Part shown: positions 21,886 to 33,761 of the stretch, one piece after another
How positions within the stretch are numbered: position 1 is the first letter of the stretch
Layout of the letters: each line of letters opens with the position of its first letter
The notes under the pieces: generated by a model
What the model was told of the DNA's origin: nothing
Databases searched by the model: none
The model's input: only the letters and a program-made list of their open reading frames with translations
Source of the DNA: Heterotrichella gracilis
Lineage: Eukaryota > Sar > Xanthophyceae > Tribonematales > Xanthonemataceae
Direction of reading: 5' to 3'
Length of the DNA: 64,000 nucleotides
Assembly (NCBI GenBank): GCA_032358255.1
Contig: JAULBX010030041.1
Coordinates: 62,001 to 126,000 of the forward strand
Translations under genes and position numbers: made by a program

Positions 21886-23360
21886 NNNNNNNNNNCCCGC
21901 CATTCCGGGTGCTCTAACCAAGTCTCCCCCGCCCCCCCCCCCCCCCAATCCCGCCACGCACCTGCTCTCCCGCTGTTTCTTGCTAGCGTCCTTCTTGGCC
22001 TTCTCAAGCTCATACTTGTACTTGCTGTACAGGATGAGGCGGGCCACAGGCGGGGAGGCGTCCGGCGCCACCAGGATGAGATCCACATCCTGCTCCTCGG
22101 CAAGGTCCATGGCCTCGTCAAAGGTCATGACTCCCAGCATTTCCTTGTCGGTGGCAAGCACGCGCACCTCGCTTGCCCTGCGGAATACAGGATTTAGGGT
22201 TTGAGGCTAAGGGGTAGGGTTTGTCAGTAACCAGCACGCGCACCTCGCTGGCCCTGCAGGGGGTGGAGGAGAGGGGGGGGGCAGTGTGTGTGCACCACGG
22301 GGTAATTGTGGCGAGGGTGGGGTCTATAGTCCCCGCTAGACATGGTGTGTTTTCACAGGTGTTGTGGTGGATGCTGTGCTTGGCTGCCAATGCGTTGCCC
22401 GGCCAACACAAATGCAGCGGTGACACACATGACTCCAAAACCACTGATGCACCATGGCATGGGCATGGCGTGGCCCCACCAACCGCCAGGTGCAAGCACC
22501 AATCCCTGCAATGCAACCCAACCCCCAAAGCTAGGACCGCGTGTGTGTGCGTGTGCGCTGCACGTACTGTATTTGGTTGTTCATGATACAGTCAAATTCC
22601 GGCTTCTGTGGGAACCTGGATTTGAAGCCGCCACCTGGCCGGGGGCCCCCGGGTCGGGGCCCCATGGGGCGGGGGCCCATGGGCCGCGCACCCCCCCGGG
22701 CACCACCTCCTGGGGGGCCGCCAGGGCGTGGGGGGCCATTGGGGCGGGGAGGCCCACGGGGGGGTCCACCGCCACCGCCACCACCACCTCCGGCTCTTGA
22801 CACCACAAGCTGCAGTCAGCACACGGCTGGTAAGTGGCTAGCAAAGCGCATGGTGGGCTACCATCTAAAGTCGATGGTAAGAGGGTTCGGCAAGGGTGAG
22901 ATTGGTAGTGCTAACTGTGCGAGGGTGAATGCTGATTTGCACTGTTGGAACGCAGCCAACTTCGGTTTAATCTAGCTAGCTAAGCACCTATTGGTCGACG
23001 CAACAAAGTAACATGGCCCAGAGAGTGGCTAGTACACATGTGGTGGGCAGTAGCACACTTACTCACAGGAGTTGCGTTCCCAGGGCTTTGTGTCAACAAA
23101 TTGTTCCTGGGGTGCATGCGTGTGGCTGCCAAATACCACACAGCGGGACAGGCAACCCTTCTGAGTGCACATGTTTGCTGGGTATCCACCCAGGGCATGC
23201 CTCTCACCAGCTGCGGTCTTGAAACATTGCTGTGGTTTTGTTTCCACCCATGGTGGCTCTGGAACGCCCTGGTTGAGGAGGGCCTGGACTGTTGCAGCAA
23301 CTCTGTTTGCCTGCACCCTACTAGAGTCCTGCTGCTGCTGGATAACATGGCTGCACTCAT
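20974..23360 (-). CDS. infC: Bacterial-type translation initiation factor IF-3, plastid-targeted
   Basis: Minus-strand exons 23360-23208, 22809-22568, 22177-21962, 21666-21576, 21408-21331 and 21087-20974 join without a frame break into 297 residues. Residues 1-51 are Ser/Ala/Gln/Arg-rich, like a chloroplast transit peptide. Residues about 52-115 are a Gly/Pro/Arg-rich low-complexity linker (GGPPRGPPRP, PMGPRPGGPRPG). The IF-3 N domain follows (MNNQIQASEVRVL, GVMTFDEAMDLA, DLILVAPDASPPVARL, KYKYELEKAKK), then the C domain (KELKLRPNTDVHDYQVRL, VKLSLQFRGREMEF, GRVMSMVIAP). IF-3 binds the 30S subunit, keeps subunits apart and proofreads start codons. It is divergent from LIL3 with about 570 bp between; both products are plastid proteins. 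Intron 3 contains the assembly gap, and intron 2 holds a copy of the exon-3 start. Confidence 0.96.
21795..21960. repeat. Assembly gap between homopolymer tracts and a direct repeat
   Basis: Ten Ns at 21886-21895 are preceded by a long poly-G run (about 21830-21885) and followed by poly-C-rich sequence. The same approximately 28-bp unit, CCCGCCATTCCGGGTGCTCT and onward, stands on both sides (21797 and 21897). The true length of this IF-3 intron is therefore unknown. Confidence 0.95.
22130..22265 (-). repeat. Copy of IF-3 exon 3 start separated by telomere-like repeats
   Basis: The exon-3 start and acceptor (22150-22180) recur at about 22228-22260. Between them are TTTAGGG and TAGGGTTTG units (22190-22220). 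Using the distal acceptor would change the frame, so the proximal one is taken as functional. Confidence 0.88.
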
Positions 23361-23933
23361 AGCTGCCACTGTTCACAGAGCCTATGTGCCCACGGCGGGT
23401 TGAAATACAGCGAGGCTTGTGCAGGTGGGGTAATAGGCAGTCTTACAGCTCAACACGTATGAAGTGGCAGTGCCAAGGCTGGCGTATGCATGCACGATGG
23501 GGTGCGGCGGGAACTTGGTAGCAACGAGCTATTGGATGGTGTGAGAAGGGACTAGCGACTGTGTAGAACTAACGGGTCAATCAGCACGCAGTGTATGCTC
23601 TCCAGCTGGCTTTGTGCAACCCCGAAACCAGCTTTTTTTCTGTGGTGGCTGCGGAAGCAAGTGCGAAAAACAGGGTGGATTTTCGCCCGGAAATTAAAAA
23701 GCGTCGGAATTTCAGTATTTACTGAATAAATCCATTTTTTTTAAATAGGCCTCTTTATCCTCTGCCACGCTGGCAAAAATGACTGCGGAGAGAAGATAAG
23801 CTTTGCAAACTCGCTGTTTCACGTACATAGAACGGAGGACCTGTGCTGCCATCGTCTTGCTAGCTCCTCATTGACGCGTGCTTTGATTGACGTCGTGCGC
23901 TGGCAGCTCTGCGTGTCGAATAGCCTTGCCATC
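23361..23933. promoter_or_regulatory. Divergent promoter region shared by IF-3 and LIL3
   Basis: 573 bp between the two start codons, AT-richer around 23690-23745. Shared regulation of the two plastid-protein genes is plausible from position alone. No motif is claimed. Confidence 0.45.
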
Positions 23934-25637
23934 ATGCAGTCCCAAACGCTGGCCAACAGCGGCCGGGCGCAGCTCCCATCACTGGGCAGAAACATCCCTG
24001 CTCGGGCCAGGACCTTGCGGTCACGGTAAGCAAGCGTGCAAACCTACCTGCGTATCCAGTAACCAACGCTTTTTGACGAAGTCCGGCAACAAACGTGGTA
24101 ACATTTATTGCCTGCCAATTTTGCAGGGTGGTGCGAGTGAACGCTGAGGATGCCTCGACTAGCACAAAGGTGCGACATTGCCCCAGCTGCCAGTCCTAAT
24201 TTAATCGATAATATCGTCCATGTGTGTATATGTTTCCAGCTGTCTATAGTACGCCTGTAACAGGAAGTGGGTACTGCACTGGTAATCACTATAATGTTGG
24301 CTCGCTGTGCAGGAACGCAAGCTGTCCCCTCTGCAGAAGGGTGGCACACTCCAGGGAGAGGCTGCAGCTGGAAAGGTGAGCGTCCTGGTTATTCTATGGG
24401 TGCCTTTCATCCTCTTTGAGCTTTGCTGTGTGCTACTCGGTACCAATAAGGCTTGTTGTGGTGAGCAACACCTGGGTTGCAAAACCTAGCTAGCCCAGTA
24501 TCTTGGAAGCAAAGCTGGCGTTTCCTCGCCCCGTCCAACCCTCCTACTGCCTATCTTTATTGCTTCATTTACCTGCCACAGGATGCCGGCGTTGCAGCAA
24601 AGGTAGCAGTGGTGGGTGAGGCGACCAGCGGGCCAGTGAACCAGATTGTTGATGGCAAGTACAGGGACTTCCGCTGGTCAGAGGGCCGCTGGGTGCTGTC
24701 GATGTTCACAGGCCCAGATGGCAAGACCGACTGGGACGCGGTAGGTGCAACCCGCCTTCATAAACTTGTTTGTTGTGAGCCAGCAGTCTCAGGCCATGCC
24801 TTCTGGCATGTATTGTGGCTAGACATGTGTGTGACCCTACTATCCAGGGTTGCGCGTTTATGAGTCATACAGCCTGGTTGTACTTACATTTGCACTTACT
24901 GCAGCTATCAGCAGCTGCTGTTTGCCACCTATGGTGCCTGACTCTCACAATGGGTGTGAAGTGCGTACTGGCAGAAATTTGCTGCCGGGTGGGTTGGGAA
25001 GCGACAGTGCCCTGACCTTTTGCCTGCCCTGCACCAGGTGATTGACGCCGAGATGGCCAGGCGCAAGCTGCTTGAGGACAGCCCCATCCCCAGCATCAAC
25101 GAGGAGCCAGTGGTGTTTGACACCGCCGAGATCCCATGGTGGGCGTGGGTGAAGCGCTTCCACCTGCCAGAGGTAGGCCCCCACCTTGATGGCCAACATG
25201 CCATGGGATATGCAGTGCGTTGCTTGTACGATTTCAATTACAGGAAGGTGTTTCAAGCCAGCAACGGTGGCTTGTGTAGCTTATACTAACGGCTGTCAAG
25301 GATCATGGTGGTATTGGTTGAAAGGTATCCCCCGCCACTATTGTATTCAGCGTGGGTGTCCAATTTGCAGGCTGAGAAGCTCAACGGGCGCGCCGCCATG
25401 ATGGGGTATGTGCTGGCGTTGCTGGTGGACCAGCTGACCGGCGCAGGCCTCCTGGACCAGCAGGAGAGCTTCCTTGGCAAGGTGGCGCTGCACATCACCG
25501 TGTTTGCCATCCTGCTCATCAGGAACACGGGCGACCTTGAAAAGTACAAGAACCTGCTGGATGAGGCCACCTTCTACGACAGGCAGTGGACCGCCACCTG
25601 GCAGGGCCAAAAACGGCCCTCCGAGACCCAGGAGTAG
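23934..25637 (+). CDS. LIL3: Light-harvesting-like protein LIL3
   Basis: Exons 23934-24025, 24127-24169, 24313-24375, 24582-24740, 25038-25172 and 25371-25637 give 252 residues. A Ser/Arg-rich transit-like leader of about 35 residues comes first. Then come the LIL3 signatures [56 protein letters not shown] and a chlorophyll-binding-type helix with [15 protein letters not shown] second hydrophobic segment ([16 protein letters not shown]) and a conserved tail ([16 protein letters not shown]) follow. In plants LIL3 sits in thylakoids, binds and stabilises geranylgeranyl reductase and protochlorophyllide oxidoreductase, and so supports chlorophyll and tocopherol synthesis. It is head-to-head with plastid IF-3. 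Confidence 0.97.
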
Positions 25638-27002
25638 GCCACACATGCTGCAGCACCATGGCGGTGCTCAAGGGGGAAAGGGGAAGCCGCGCACGGAGGG
25701 GATGGGAATATGGGGGGGAAGGGGGTTCCACCAGCGTTAGGTAGCTGGGTACACTCTAGCTGTTTTCTTGCTTGAGTACTGGAGTTGGTTCCAGTGCACA
25801 CTGTGTTTGGTCCCAACCCTGGCGTTTTTTATAGGTGTGCTTGGCAACCGCTTCGATTGCCACGAATTCTGCACCAAGTCGCAGTAGGCAACTGCTTGCA
25901 AAATGACGTCAGTTTGCAACGCTAGTTTATGCTGCTCCTCACTTCCGGGTCTGTGTTGGAAGTGTCACAGGATTCAGGTGCAGTGTGCACAACTCAGCTT
26001 GGCGGCCAGCACCTGCCGCACCTTTAATGTAATATCATGCGATGGGTTGGTGCTGATGAGGTTGCAACGCTGAATGCATGTTGAGTGCACCTCTGCCACT
26101 CACTGTGCCATGCTATACAAGCAGCATGGTACCCAGCAGCTGTACCACGTCTACTCTCCTGCACCCACTAAAAATACCCACACACCACATGCACTCCTGC
26201 CGTATAGATGCTCTTCAGTGCCTGGCTGCAATGCACAGCTCTGCCAATAGCTCCCTCAATATTGTCACAAGCACCTCCCAGCACCAGGGCACTGGCCATT
26301 CTGTACGGGGTACTGCTGCAGCTTTGCAAAGTCAGCACACATGTACTGTGCAGGGCACTGTCAACCTGAGCGGATATGTGCAGTGTATATTCGTCCAACA
26401 TAGAGCTTCTTGGGCTGACTATTTTGTGTACACAGTTGTCTCCTATAGTCAAGGTGGCAGTCTCTGATGACAGCTATCTCCTGCCTGTCAAGGAGGGCAA
26501 TCTGTGCATCTCCTGAGCCCGTTGTGAGTGCACATGCCAGAGTTCCAGACAGTTGTAACGCTGAGAAAGCTTGGTAACTCTACAGTTACAGTATTGTACG
26601 CGTTTTGCGTTTCCTTCCTTCAAGTTCCTGCTCAATGTAGACACTGAGACTTTTATTGTACTGTTTCAAAAACAAGAGGCCATCTATCTAGTCACACCTC
26701 ACTGTGGCACAGCCACACAGCACTCACAAAAACAGAGTCACTATGCGTTGTCCAAAAATCCAACGCAACACTGTTGCATTCTTACCCACCAAACCCAATA
26801 TGGGTCAATCACAGTCCGATATTCTTCAGAACACGAAGCCCAAGACACAGACTCCCTTGTACATACTGCAACACTCTGTTTTAATTGTGGGTTCGTTCAA
26901 AAATTCTGCAGCACAGGCCTCAGCGGCCACCCGGCGTACAAATGGCTGAAAGGACAAAAGCAAAAACATCGGATTGTCAATCACCTATCTATCTGCAAAA
27001 GC
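25638..27002. other. Convergent intergenic region, no gene recognised
   Basis: About 1.36 kb between the stops of LIL3 (+) and the [2Fe-2S] protein (-). ORFs are present but show no start context, homology or splice continuity. Confidence 0.55.
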
Positions 27003-27806
27003 CTATATTTGCAGCAAGCTGCTCTCCGTTACTCGCATGGCAGGGCCCTTCTTGCAGTTTCCCAGGCAGCTACAGGGCGCCACCTCCAGCCCTTCAACGG
27101 GCTCGAGCAGAGCAGTCATAGTTGCCAACATCTCCGCAGCCCCCTTCCTTGCACACGCCTTCCCCTGGCAGATCTGCACCGTCAGCGCCTGTGACGTGGC
27201 ACCCCCATGCAGCGCCGCCATGCAGGTTGCTGCGGAAGCCAGCACCGGCATCCCTGCCAGTGGCAACGCCTCTGAAGTGGTCTCCACAGGCTCATCCAGG
27301 ACAGCAAACGCGCCCACAACCCTCCCCATGCCGCCACCTCGGGGCATGTCCACCGCAGCAGCGAGCACCGCAGGATCTTCCGCACGTGGCGTGCTTGCTG
27401 CTGCCTTCATGGCCTTTTTGGCCGTCTTCTTGTCTGCCTTGGCGCGTTTGGCTTGATTCTCTCCCTCACTGTCACTACTGCTGCTCTCACTGCTACTGCT
27501 GCTGCTACTCTCCTCCTTCATGTTGCCCACAGACGCTTGGAGCTCAGCTAGCTCAGCCCGAAGCGCCTTCAACTCCTCCAGAGGTGTCCCATTGGGGGTG
27601 TCATCGCTGGTGGCCCGCAACGCGGTTGGAGCTGGGTGCCTGGGCTTGGGAGGCGCGTAGTAGCTGAGGTGGCTCCTGTCGCTGAAAGGGGTCCTGGCCA
27701 GTTGTTGGTGTTGGGGCACCCTCCGTGAGGAAGGGCTGTGCCTGGCAGCTGGTCGGTGGGAGCATGAGGCGGTGGCAGTCCTAGACTGGGCCATGGTGGT
27801 TTCCAT
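27003..27806 (-). CDS. Thioredoxin-like [2Fe-2S] ferredoxin-domain protein
   Basis: An intronless ORF of 267 residues with start ATG at 27806 (METTMAQSRT). The first 65 residues are Ser/Arg/Pro-rich and resemble an organelle transit peptide. Residues about 75-95 form a short Leu/Glu heptad-like helix (LEELKALRAELAELQ), followed by a Ser/Glu tract and a Lys/Ala-rich stretch. The C-terminal domain (about 205-267) carries VQICQGKACARKG and APCSCLGNCKKGP, the Cys spacing of thioredoxin-like [2Fe-2S] ferredoxins related to NuoE (Cys at about 213, 218, 247 and 251). Electron transfer in the plastid is a reasonable inference; the partner is unknown. The lack of introns stands out in this neighbourhood. 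Confidence 0.85.
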   Translation of the reverse strand: METTMAQSRTATASCSHRPAARHSPSSRRVPQHQQLARTPFSDRSHLSYYAPPKPRHPAPTALRATSDDTPNGTPLEELKALRAELAELQASVGNMKEESSSSSSSESSSSDSEGENQAKRAKADKKTAKKAMKAAASTPRAEDPAVLAAAVDMPRGGGMGRVVGAFAVLDEPVETTSEALPLAGMPVLASAATCMAALHGGATSQALTVQICQGKACARKGAAEMLATMTALLEPVEGLEVAPCSCLGNCKKGPAMRVTESSLLQI

Positions 27807-29125
27807 AACTGCACTCCTCTGTAAACAGACAAGAAGCGATGGTCAATCCCAAGTTGAAGACAGAAAGTGTGCGAAATTCCCATACACTAAAGCGCTGAGC
27901 CGCGCAGCGTATGGCGCCACCGGGAATGGATGGAACCTCAAGAGACAACCTGTGGCCCACCTCAGCAGACCCGAAGCGACATGGCAACTGTGCCACAACC
28001 AGACTAAGCGTGCAAACCAGACCACAGAAAGCAGGACGAGAAGGTAAAGATGCGCAGCAACAGACAAGCGCACGCCACCTTCACTGGCACAAGCCTTGCC
28101 AGCTGTGGGTGGAGAGTCCTGACCCACCTTGAAGTTGCCTACGCAGGGGGGTGGGGCTCCGTGCCTCCAATCTTGCCAGTATTTGCCCAGATAGGCTGAC
28201 GCTTATATATGTGGCAGGTATTCAAGGACGATTTGCCTCTCTCTCGCCAAATTGGAAGGCCAGTACCGTTGAAAACGACGTGGGTGGCGGGGGTGGTGGC
28301 CCCTGAAGTGGGTGGGAGCACTGACTAAGATTTCACAGACTGCTATGAGGGCCGACCACAGGGTTTGAGCACGACAGAGGGACAGGAATACACCGTTCAC
28401 GTTGGTCTGATCATAGGGTGGTTTGGTGGGCGAGGTTTTGGTGTGGCTGTTGGGCAGCGCACAGCCTAAGAAGGGCTTCAAACAGCGAGTGGTTGCACCT
28501 GCCTTCGTGCGAAAGTGGCACTCCGCGGCAGTTTCGGCCAGTGAGAACAGTGCGTTGATGCGCATGTGGTCCACATGAGCAACGATTTCTCGAATGCCTG
28601 CCACCTTCCTGCACTGAAAGCGTGTGCCGGACCTGCGCTGCTGCAGGAAAAGCGCGTGCCGCTGCCAAAAGGCGTGCGCAAGGCGAAGGCGCCGTTTAAA
28701 TGCGCCACGTCATCAGGCTCTCCCGTTCTTTTATTTTGTAAACAACATCCATGCTGAGTTGGCAAGCGCAGAGGCAAGGCAACTGCAGAAGCAACATCAC
28801 TTGAGGCAGCTCTCTGTATCACAAGCGCTCACTAACACCAGCAGCTTCTCTTTGTTGTGCAAACGCTTCCAAGATTGCTCATACACCTTCCCCTAGACAC
28901 TTACAGACTTATCAGACACAGGCACCCTTTGGTTTGCGCGCCTCGTCACAAGTCCACCTGTTCAAGAGGCTCTGTGGAACTGCTGCCGTTGGCAGCCAAT
29001 ACCTGCAAAGCCTATCTGGTAGTTCTCTATCTAGTCACTGCATGTTCTGCTGCTTCGGGGCCCCGCCTGGATCACCGCCCGCGCCGCGAGCACCAGCAGC
29101 GGCAGCTTCACCACGAACCGGAACC
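27807..29125. promoter_or_regulatory. Divergent intergenic region, [2Fe-2S] protein / CHIP
   Basis: About 1.3 kb. It contains ORFs on both strands (for example 28478-28822 minus) without recognisable homology. Upstream untranslated exons for either gene could lie here. Confidence 0.4.
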
Positions 29126-32100
29126 ATGCGAGAGGATCCGCAAGGCCGGGCGGTTGCAGAAGCCTTGAAGGGCGAAGGGAATGTGATGTTCAACAAGGGC
29201 AAATATGCGGCAGCGATTGACGTACGTACGCTGTTGGTGGCCTGCCGCATGCATGCATGTTATTTGCATGCATGCATATGTGGAGGGATAGCTTGTGTGA
29301 AGTCAACCACTGACAAAGCCCGACTTCACCAGCACTGCAAGCTGAGGTGTGCTACAGCTGCAGCTTAAGTCTAGAAGTGTACACCGGATAGGCATGCATA
29401 TGTGGACTCAAATTGTTAGCAGCAAAATAAGCAGCAGAATAAGATTGCGCACAACTGTTACACAGCAACCTTAGACTTGGTATACAGTCCACCTGTGCTC
29501 AGGGATCCTTCTGTGCACTTGCAGAAATACACAGAAGCGATTGCTATGTGCCCGGGGTGGTCAGGTAAGCCTCGACACCCTGCTTGCGGTGTGACCAGCA
29601 TTCTTTGCACCCCGCCTCACTTGGTACCCCGCCTCACTTGGCACCCCTTGAGACTATGCGGTAGCGGCAACCTGCAGCGCTTGACGTACTGAGATTCTGT
29701 TGCACGTGCAGTTCTGCTGATCAACCGAGCGCTGTGCCACAAGCGGCGGGAGGAGTGGGCCAGTGTTGAGAGGGACTGCAGAAAGGCCCTTGAGCTAGAA
29801 CCAGAGGCCATGAAGGTAGGCCTTGGTGCAGGCTAGGCAGCTGTGGTCTACAACGTGCTGTAACGCTGGCGTGAGCACTCTGCAACCTTGTGAAATCCAA
29901 TTCTGGGGTCAGCAATCTGCTAGCCTGGCTGTGCGGTTGGAACGCGTGCATGTAAGCAGTAAGTAAACTCACTGAACACATGTTGTTGCTGTGTGCACGC
30001 AGGGGCACTACTTTCTTGGCCAGGCGCTCACCGCCACAGGTGGCAGCGAGGAGGGCATCAAGCACCTCACCAAGGTACTTTTGCAAACCAGCTGTAGTCA
30101 ACAGCCCCACGTGCAAGCACCAGGTGGTACCTGCATGTGCATCTGTTATTTTGTACTTGCCGCCAATGGGTGCCAAAGGACATATGCATGCGGCAGCAAG
30201 CGATTCTGTGCGCTAACGCTCATTCACGAGCCTTGCCTTGGCGTTGGTGATGACGTGCACCATGCAAGTTTTGCTGCATGCGTTGGCAAGTCCTGTGCAA
30301 GGCACCCATGCCGCACACATCTGGCCAGTTGTCCCAGATGCTGCTACCAAGCAGTTTAATCCACTGCACCTTTGAATTCTGTCTTCAGCATGTGCATGCA
30401 GCAATGGGTGGAGTTCTGTCCACAAGTTATGCATTAGCCTTGGCATTGCAGTGGAAGACGTCTGCCATGGAACACGAATTGTTGACAAAACCCCAGCCAG
30501 TACCGCATGCACATGCCATGTGCGCTGCAGATGTTAGCAAGCGGGACTGGCATGTAGGTAGATCGGCTGCCTGTGCCATCGTATCACACAGGGTGCCATC
30601 GTATCACACAGGCGCGATGATGTGGTAGTAGGGTAGCGCATGCATGCGCCTCGGCCAGCCTCCTAGGGATGCGCGCATGGCTATTTAGACCCACACCTTC
30701 CTCTCACCCTTGTTCTAAAAGCATCTTCAAAAGTATTTTGATTCAATAAAAAAATACCAACCTTGATCAGCGGGTGGGTATTTCCTAAATGCTGCCCCAC
30801 TTTATTATCCCACGTGCACCTTCTCCACGTGGTGGCAGACTCTTTCCGCCTCTTATACAAGTATACATCATAATTTTAAAAAAGGCTTAAAATTTGAGCC
30901 ATAACCACAGGCGCTGGAGCTCGCCAGGGAGAAGGACGATGCGATCAAGGATGAGATTTGGCGGGAGCTGGCGCGGGTGAAGTACGACCGGTGGCAGATG
31001 CATCAGGCGCAGCGGCTGTCTGATCTTGAGAAACTGCAGCACCGGGTCAAGGCCATGCTGCTGCGGATTCACCAGGAGGAGCTGGCGGCATGCAGGGTAC
31101 GGTGTGATGCATACAGGAGTGGCATGCTGTGACCCAGGGTACAGATGGCAGGGATTTATGAGTTGCATGCTGGTAGTATGCAGGGCACGGTATACGCAAG
31201 CAGTTTAAAGAGTCCCATGCACGCCACATGTGTGATAGTTTGCCATGCTCATGTTGAAACTTGGTCGCAGCATGTGTGTGGAATTGGGGGTTCAAACACT
31301 CCTGCAATGTGGAGTGCCAATGTGTGGCGTGTGCCAACCCACACGCGTGCGGGAGTATGTGCATTGTACCGCTCTGAAATTGTGTTTGCAGGGGGCTTGC
31401 CAGCATTGGAACATCACATTGTTTGTGTTGCTGATGCGGTGCCACACGGTCTTCACCACTTGCAATTTCCACGTACATTTCGTCTGTAATATGTGGCTCC
31501 CTGGCTTACACATGGGGTGCATCCGCGTCATGTCCCTCTACCCGTCAGGGGCTTCACTTGTTTTGCATTAAGAACCTCCTGCACCTATGCACCCCTCCTC
31601 CCCGTCAACCTGTGATTGACCTCTTTTCTGGTGCACCCAGGACCGGGAACAGGGCACTGAAACCAGCCAGCGCCAGCGGGACGAGCAGCAGCAGTTTGAC
31701 AAGCTGTTTTCCGAGGCCCGCTCGCAGGGCGCCAAGGGGGAGGTAGCCTCCGCCTACGTGTGCAACATCACCATGGAGGTGTTCAGGGAGCCTGTGAGCA
31801 CGCCCTCGGGTCTGTCATACGAGCGAGCGGCGCTGCTGGAGCACATGCGCAAGGTGGGTGTTCGGGTACGGGGGGGGGGAGGGGGAGGGAGTCGGGGTCG
31901 GGGGCGGGGACGGGACGGGAGGGGACCGGGGACGGGGAGGGATGTGGATGTGGTAGGGGGTTTAGAATGGAGGGGTTAAGAGGAGGTGGAGGGAGGGGTG
32001 AGGGCGGGACGGTGAGGAATGTGGAATTGTAGCCAAAGGGAAACAGCCCCGGTTAAGAGTGGGTCTGAGTGTCTGATGCAGCCCATTTGATTCTAGCTTG

Positions 32101-32377
32101 TGACGACAGTATTTGGAATATTTATGTATAGCATGCACCTGGTAGGATGCATCAATCAAATGGCGGCCACACGCCATGCACCCCTGTCCTTCACACCGTC
32201 ATCGACAACCAGACCTGCTGGCCTGATTCCTGCCCTGGTCTTCAACAGGTTGGACCCTTTGACCCTGTCACCCGCAAGGCAATGACTGTGGCAGACCTGA
32301 GGCCCAACCTGCACCTGAGGACTGCCACCCAGCAGTACCTGGATGAGCACCCGTGGGCATGTGAAGAGTGCTGTTAG
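29126..32377 (+). CDS. CHIP: CHIP-type E3 ubiquitin ligase (TPR plus U-box)
   Basis: Exons 29126-29221, 29525-29564, 29712-29815, 30003-30074, 30911-31096, 31641-31853 and 32249-32377 give 279 residues, close to plant CHIP. Residues about 5-120 hold three TPR units (ALKGEGNVMFNKGKYAAAID, LLINRALCHKRREEW, GHYFLGQALTATGG), which in the family grip the C-terminal EEVD of Hsp70/Hsp90. A charged helical segment (about 125-190) provides dimerisation. The U-box (about 205-279) reads VCNITMEVFREPVSTPSG, then GPFDPVTRKAM. The protein ubiquitinates chaperone clients and, in plants, helps clear plastid precursors. The first intron contains a TGCATGCA palindrome cluster. Confidence 0.95.
29240..29282. 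repeat. Paired TGCATGCA palindromes in CHIP intron 1
   Basis: Two (GCATGCAT) runs separated by TTATTT form an almost perfect inverted repeat able to fold into a short hairpin. Confidence 0.7.
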
Positions 32378-33761
32378 CGGAGCCGTGGGGGTTGGGGCAA
32401 AGTGCCGCGTGCGCTAATGGCTGTACAAGCGCTCTGCAGTGTGCGGCTTCATATGTATTTGCTTGTGTTTGGTTTAATCCTTATTATCCGTGAAACGCAG
32501 GATGTGTTGCAAGTGTCTACGCCTCTTTTGAACATGTCAGGTGTTGATGGGATCTGTGCTCCCTTTTATTCGTATTTCTTGTTCCATTTGGGGACATGAA
32601 TGTTTGTAGGCGGTCTTTGCATGGCATTATGCTTAGCAAGGCTGCTAAGCATTTAATGGGTCAAGCTTTGCAGTAAGACCTGTGGTGCCATCATATTGCA
32701 TTACCAATGCTTGGCAGAACTTGCATTTACCAGCCTGGATAGGAGGGATGTAACTATAAGAATGATGCATCCCGCTGCAGCAATTTGGGCTTTGTTTCAC
32801 ACCTATTGTTTGGGTTTGGCCTGTGTGTGAAGTTTTCTGTTATATTGTGTTCATGCAGCTATGCATTTGCATGCCGCGGCAGGCTTCCACATAGGCCGCC
32901 AGACTGGCTTGGACTTGATACATACAGGTAAAACAATCACGCAATGGCATTCCGAATCGGACTCCTCTTTTCAGCTGCAGCATGCGCAGGGCGCCCTTTC
33001 AGACTGCAGCACGTACTGGCAAGTAGTATATATGAAAGCTGAAGCTAAAGGCTTTCACAGTAGGTAGATTCCCAAACAAGGAAACTCTGGCCGTGCGCGT
33101 TTTCGGAACCCGAGGCATTTCTTGAGCTAGCTCAAAGTGATTCATGTACAATGTCACCATGAACTGCACATGTGCAGCCGCTGGCTAGGCAAAATTGCTT
33201 CAGGTTCGTTGGATGCCGTGCATGTATGCATACAGCTAAAATACAAATTGAAAATGCAGATAAATAAAATTGGAAAAAAACTCGCTGGGTTTTGTTTACC
33301 ATGACGTCATCTCAGGTCATCTCTTGTGCTGGAACTTCAGTGCGAGTTCTAAACGAATTCCTCACCGGAGCACCAAGCTCCTCACACGATCAACGATCCG
33401 ATAAACGGCCTCTCCTCAAAGGTTTGTGTGGAGCACGAAAAGCCTCACACCGCCAGTAGTATCGCTTGCAGTCCAGCAGCCTGAGCAATAATTGGCTATA
33501 AAGGCTAAGGCTCTCCAACCGGTTCAAACTGACCTACTCGAGGTGAGGTGCTGGCATAGCGTTGTTACAGCCGTTATATTGCAGACACGGCTGCAAACTA
33601 CGGTTGACCGAACTTGGAACCTTTTGTAGGCTGGTGTAGCACTGCATAATACTCAGTATACAAGCTGTAAGCCTTTTGAAACATCTAGCCTTTTAATATT
33701 GACTGCCCAAACCGAAGTTTTAGCAACTACAGTTTTTGCCAGTGGTACTTCTCCAGCAGCC
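32378..33761. other. Intergenic region between CHIP and the SDR gene
   Basis: About 1.4 kb containing the CHIP 3' UTR and the SDR promoter. Nothing else is recognised. Confidence 0.5.

Noticed and set aside
28203-28822. Minus-strand ORFs between the [2Fe-2S] gene and CHIP
   Set aside because: No recognisable domain, no splice continuity and no start context.
30560-30622. Short tandem duplication (GCCATCGTATCACACAGG, two copies) in a CHIP intron
   Set aside because: An isolated micro-duplication with no exon similarity or sign of function.
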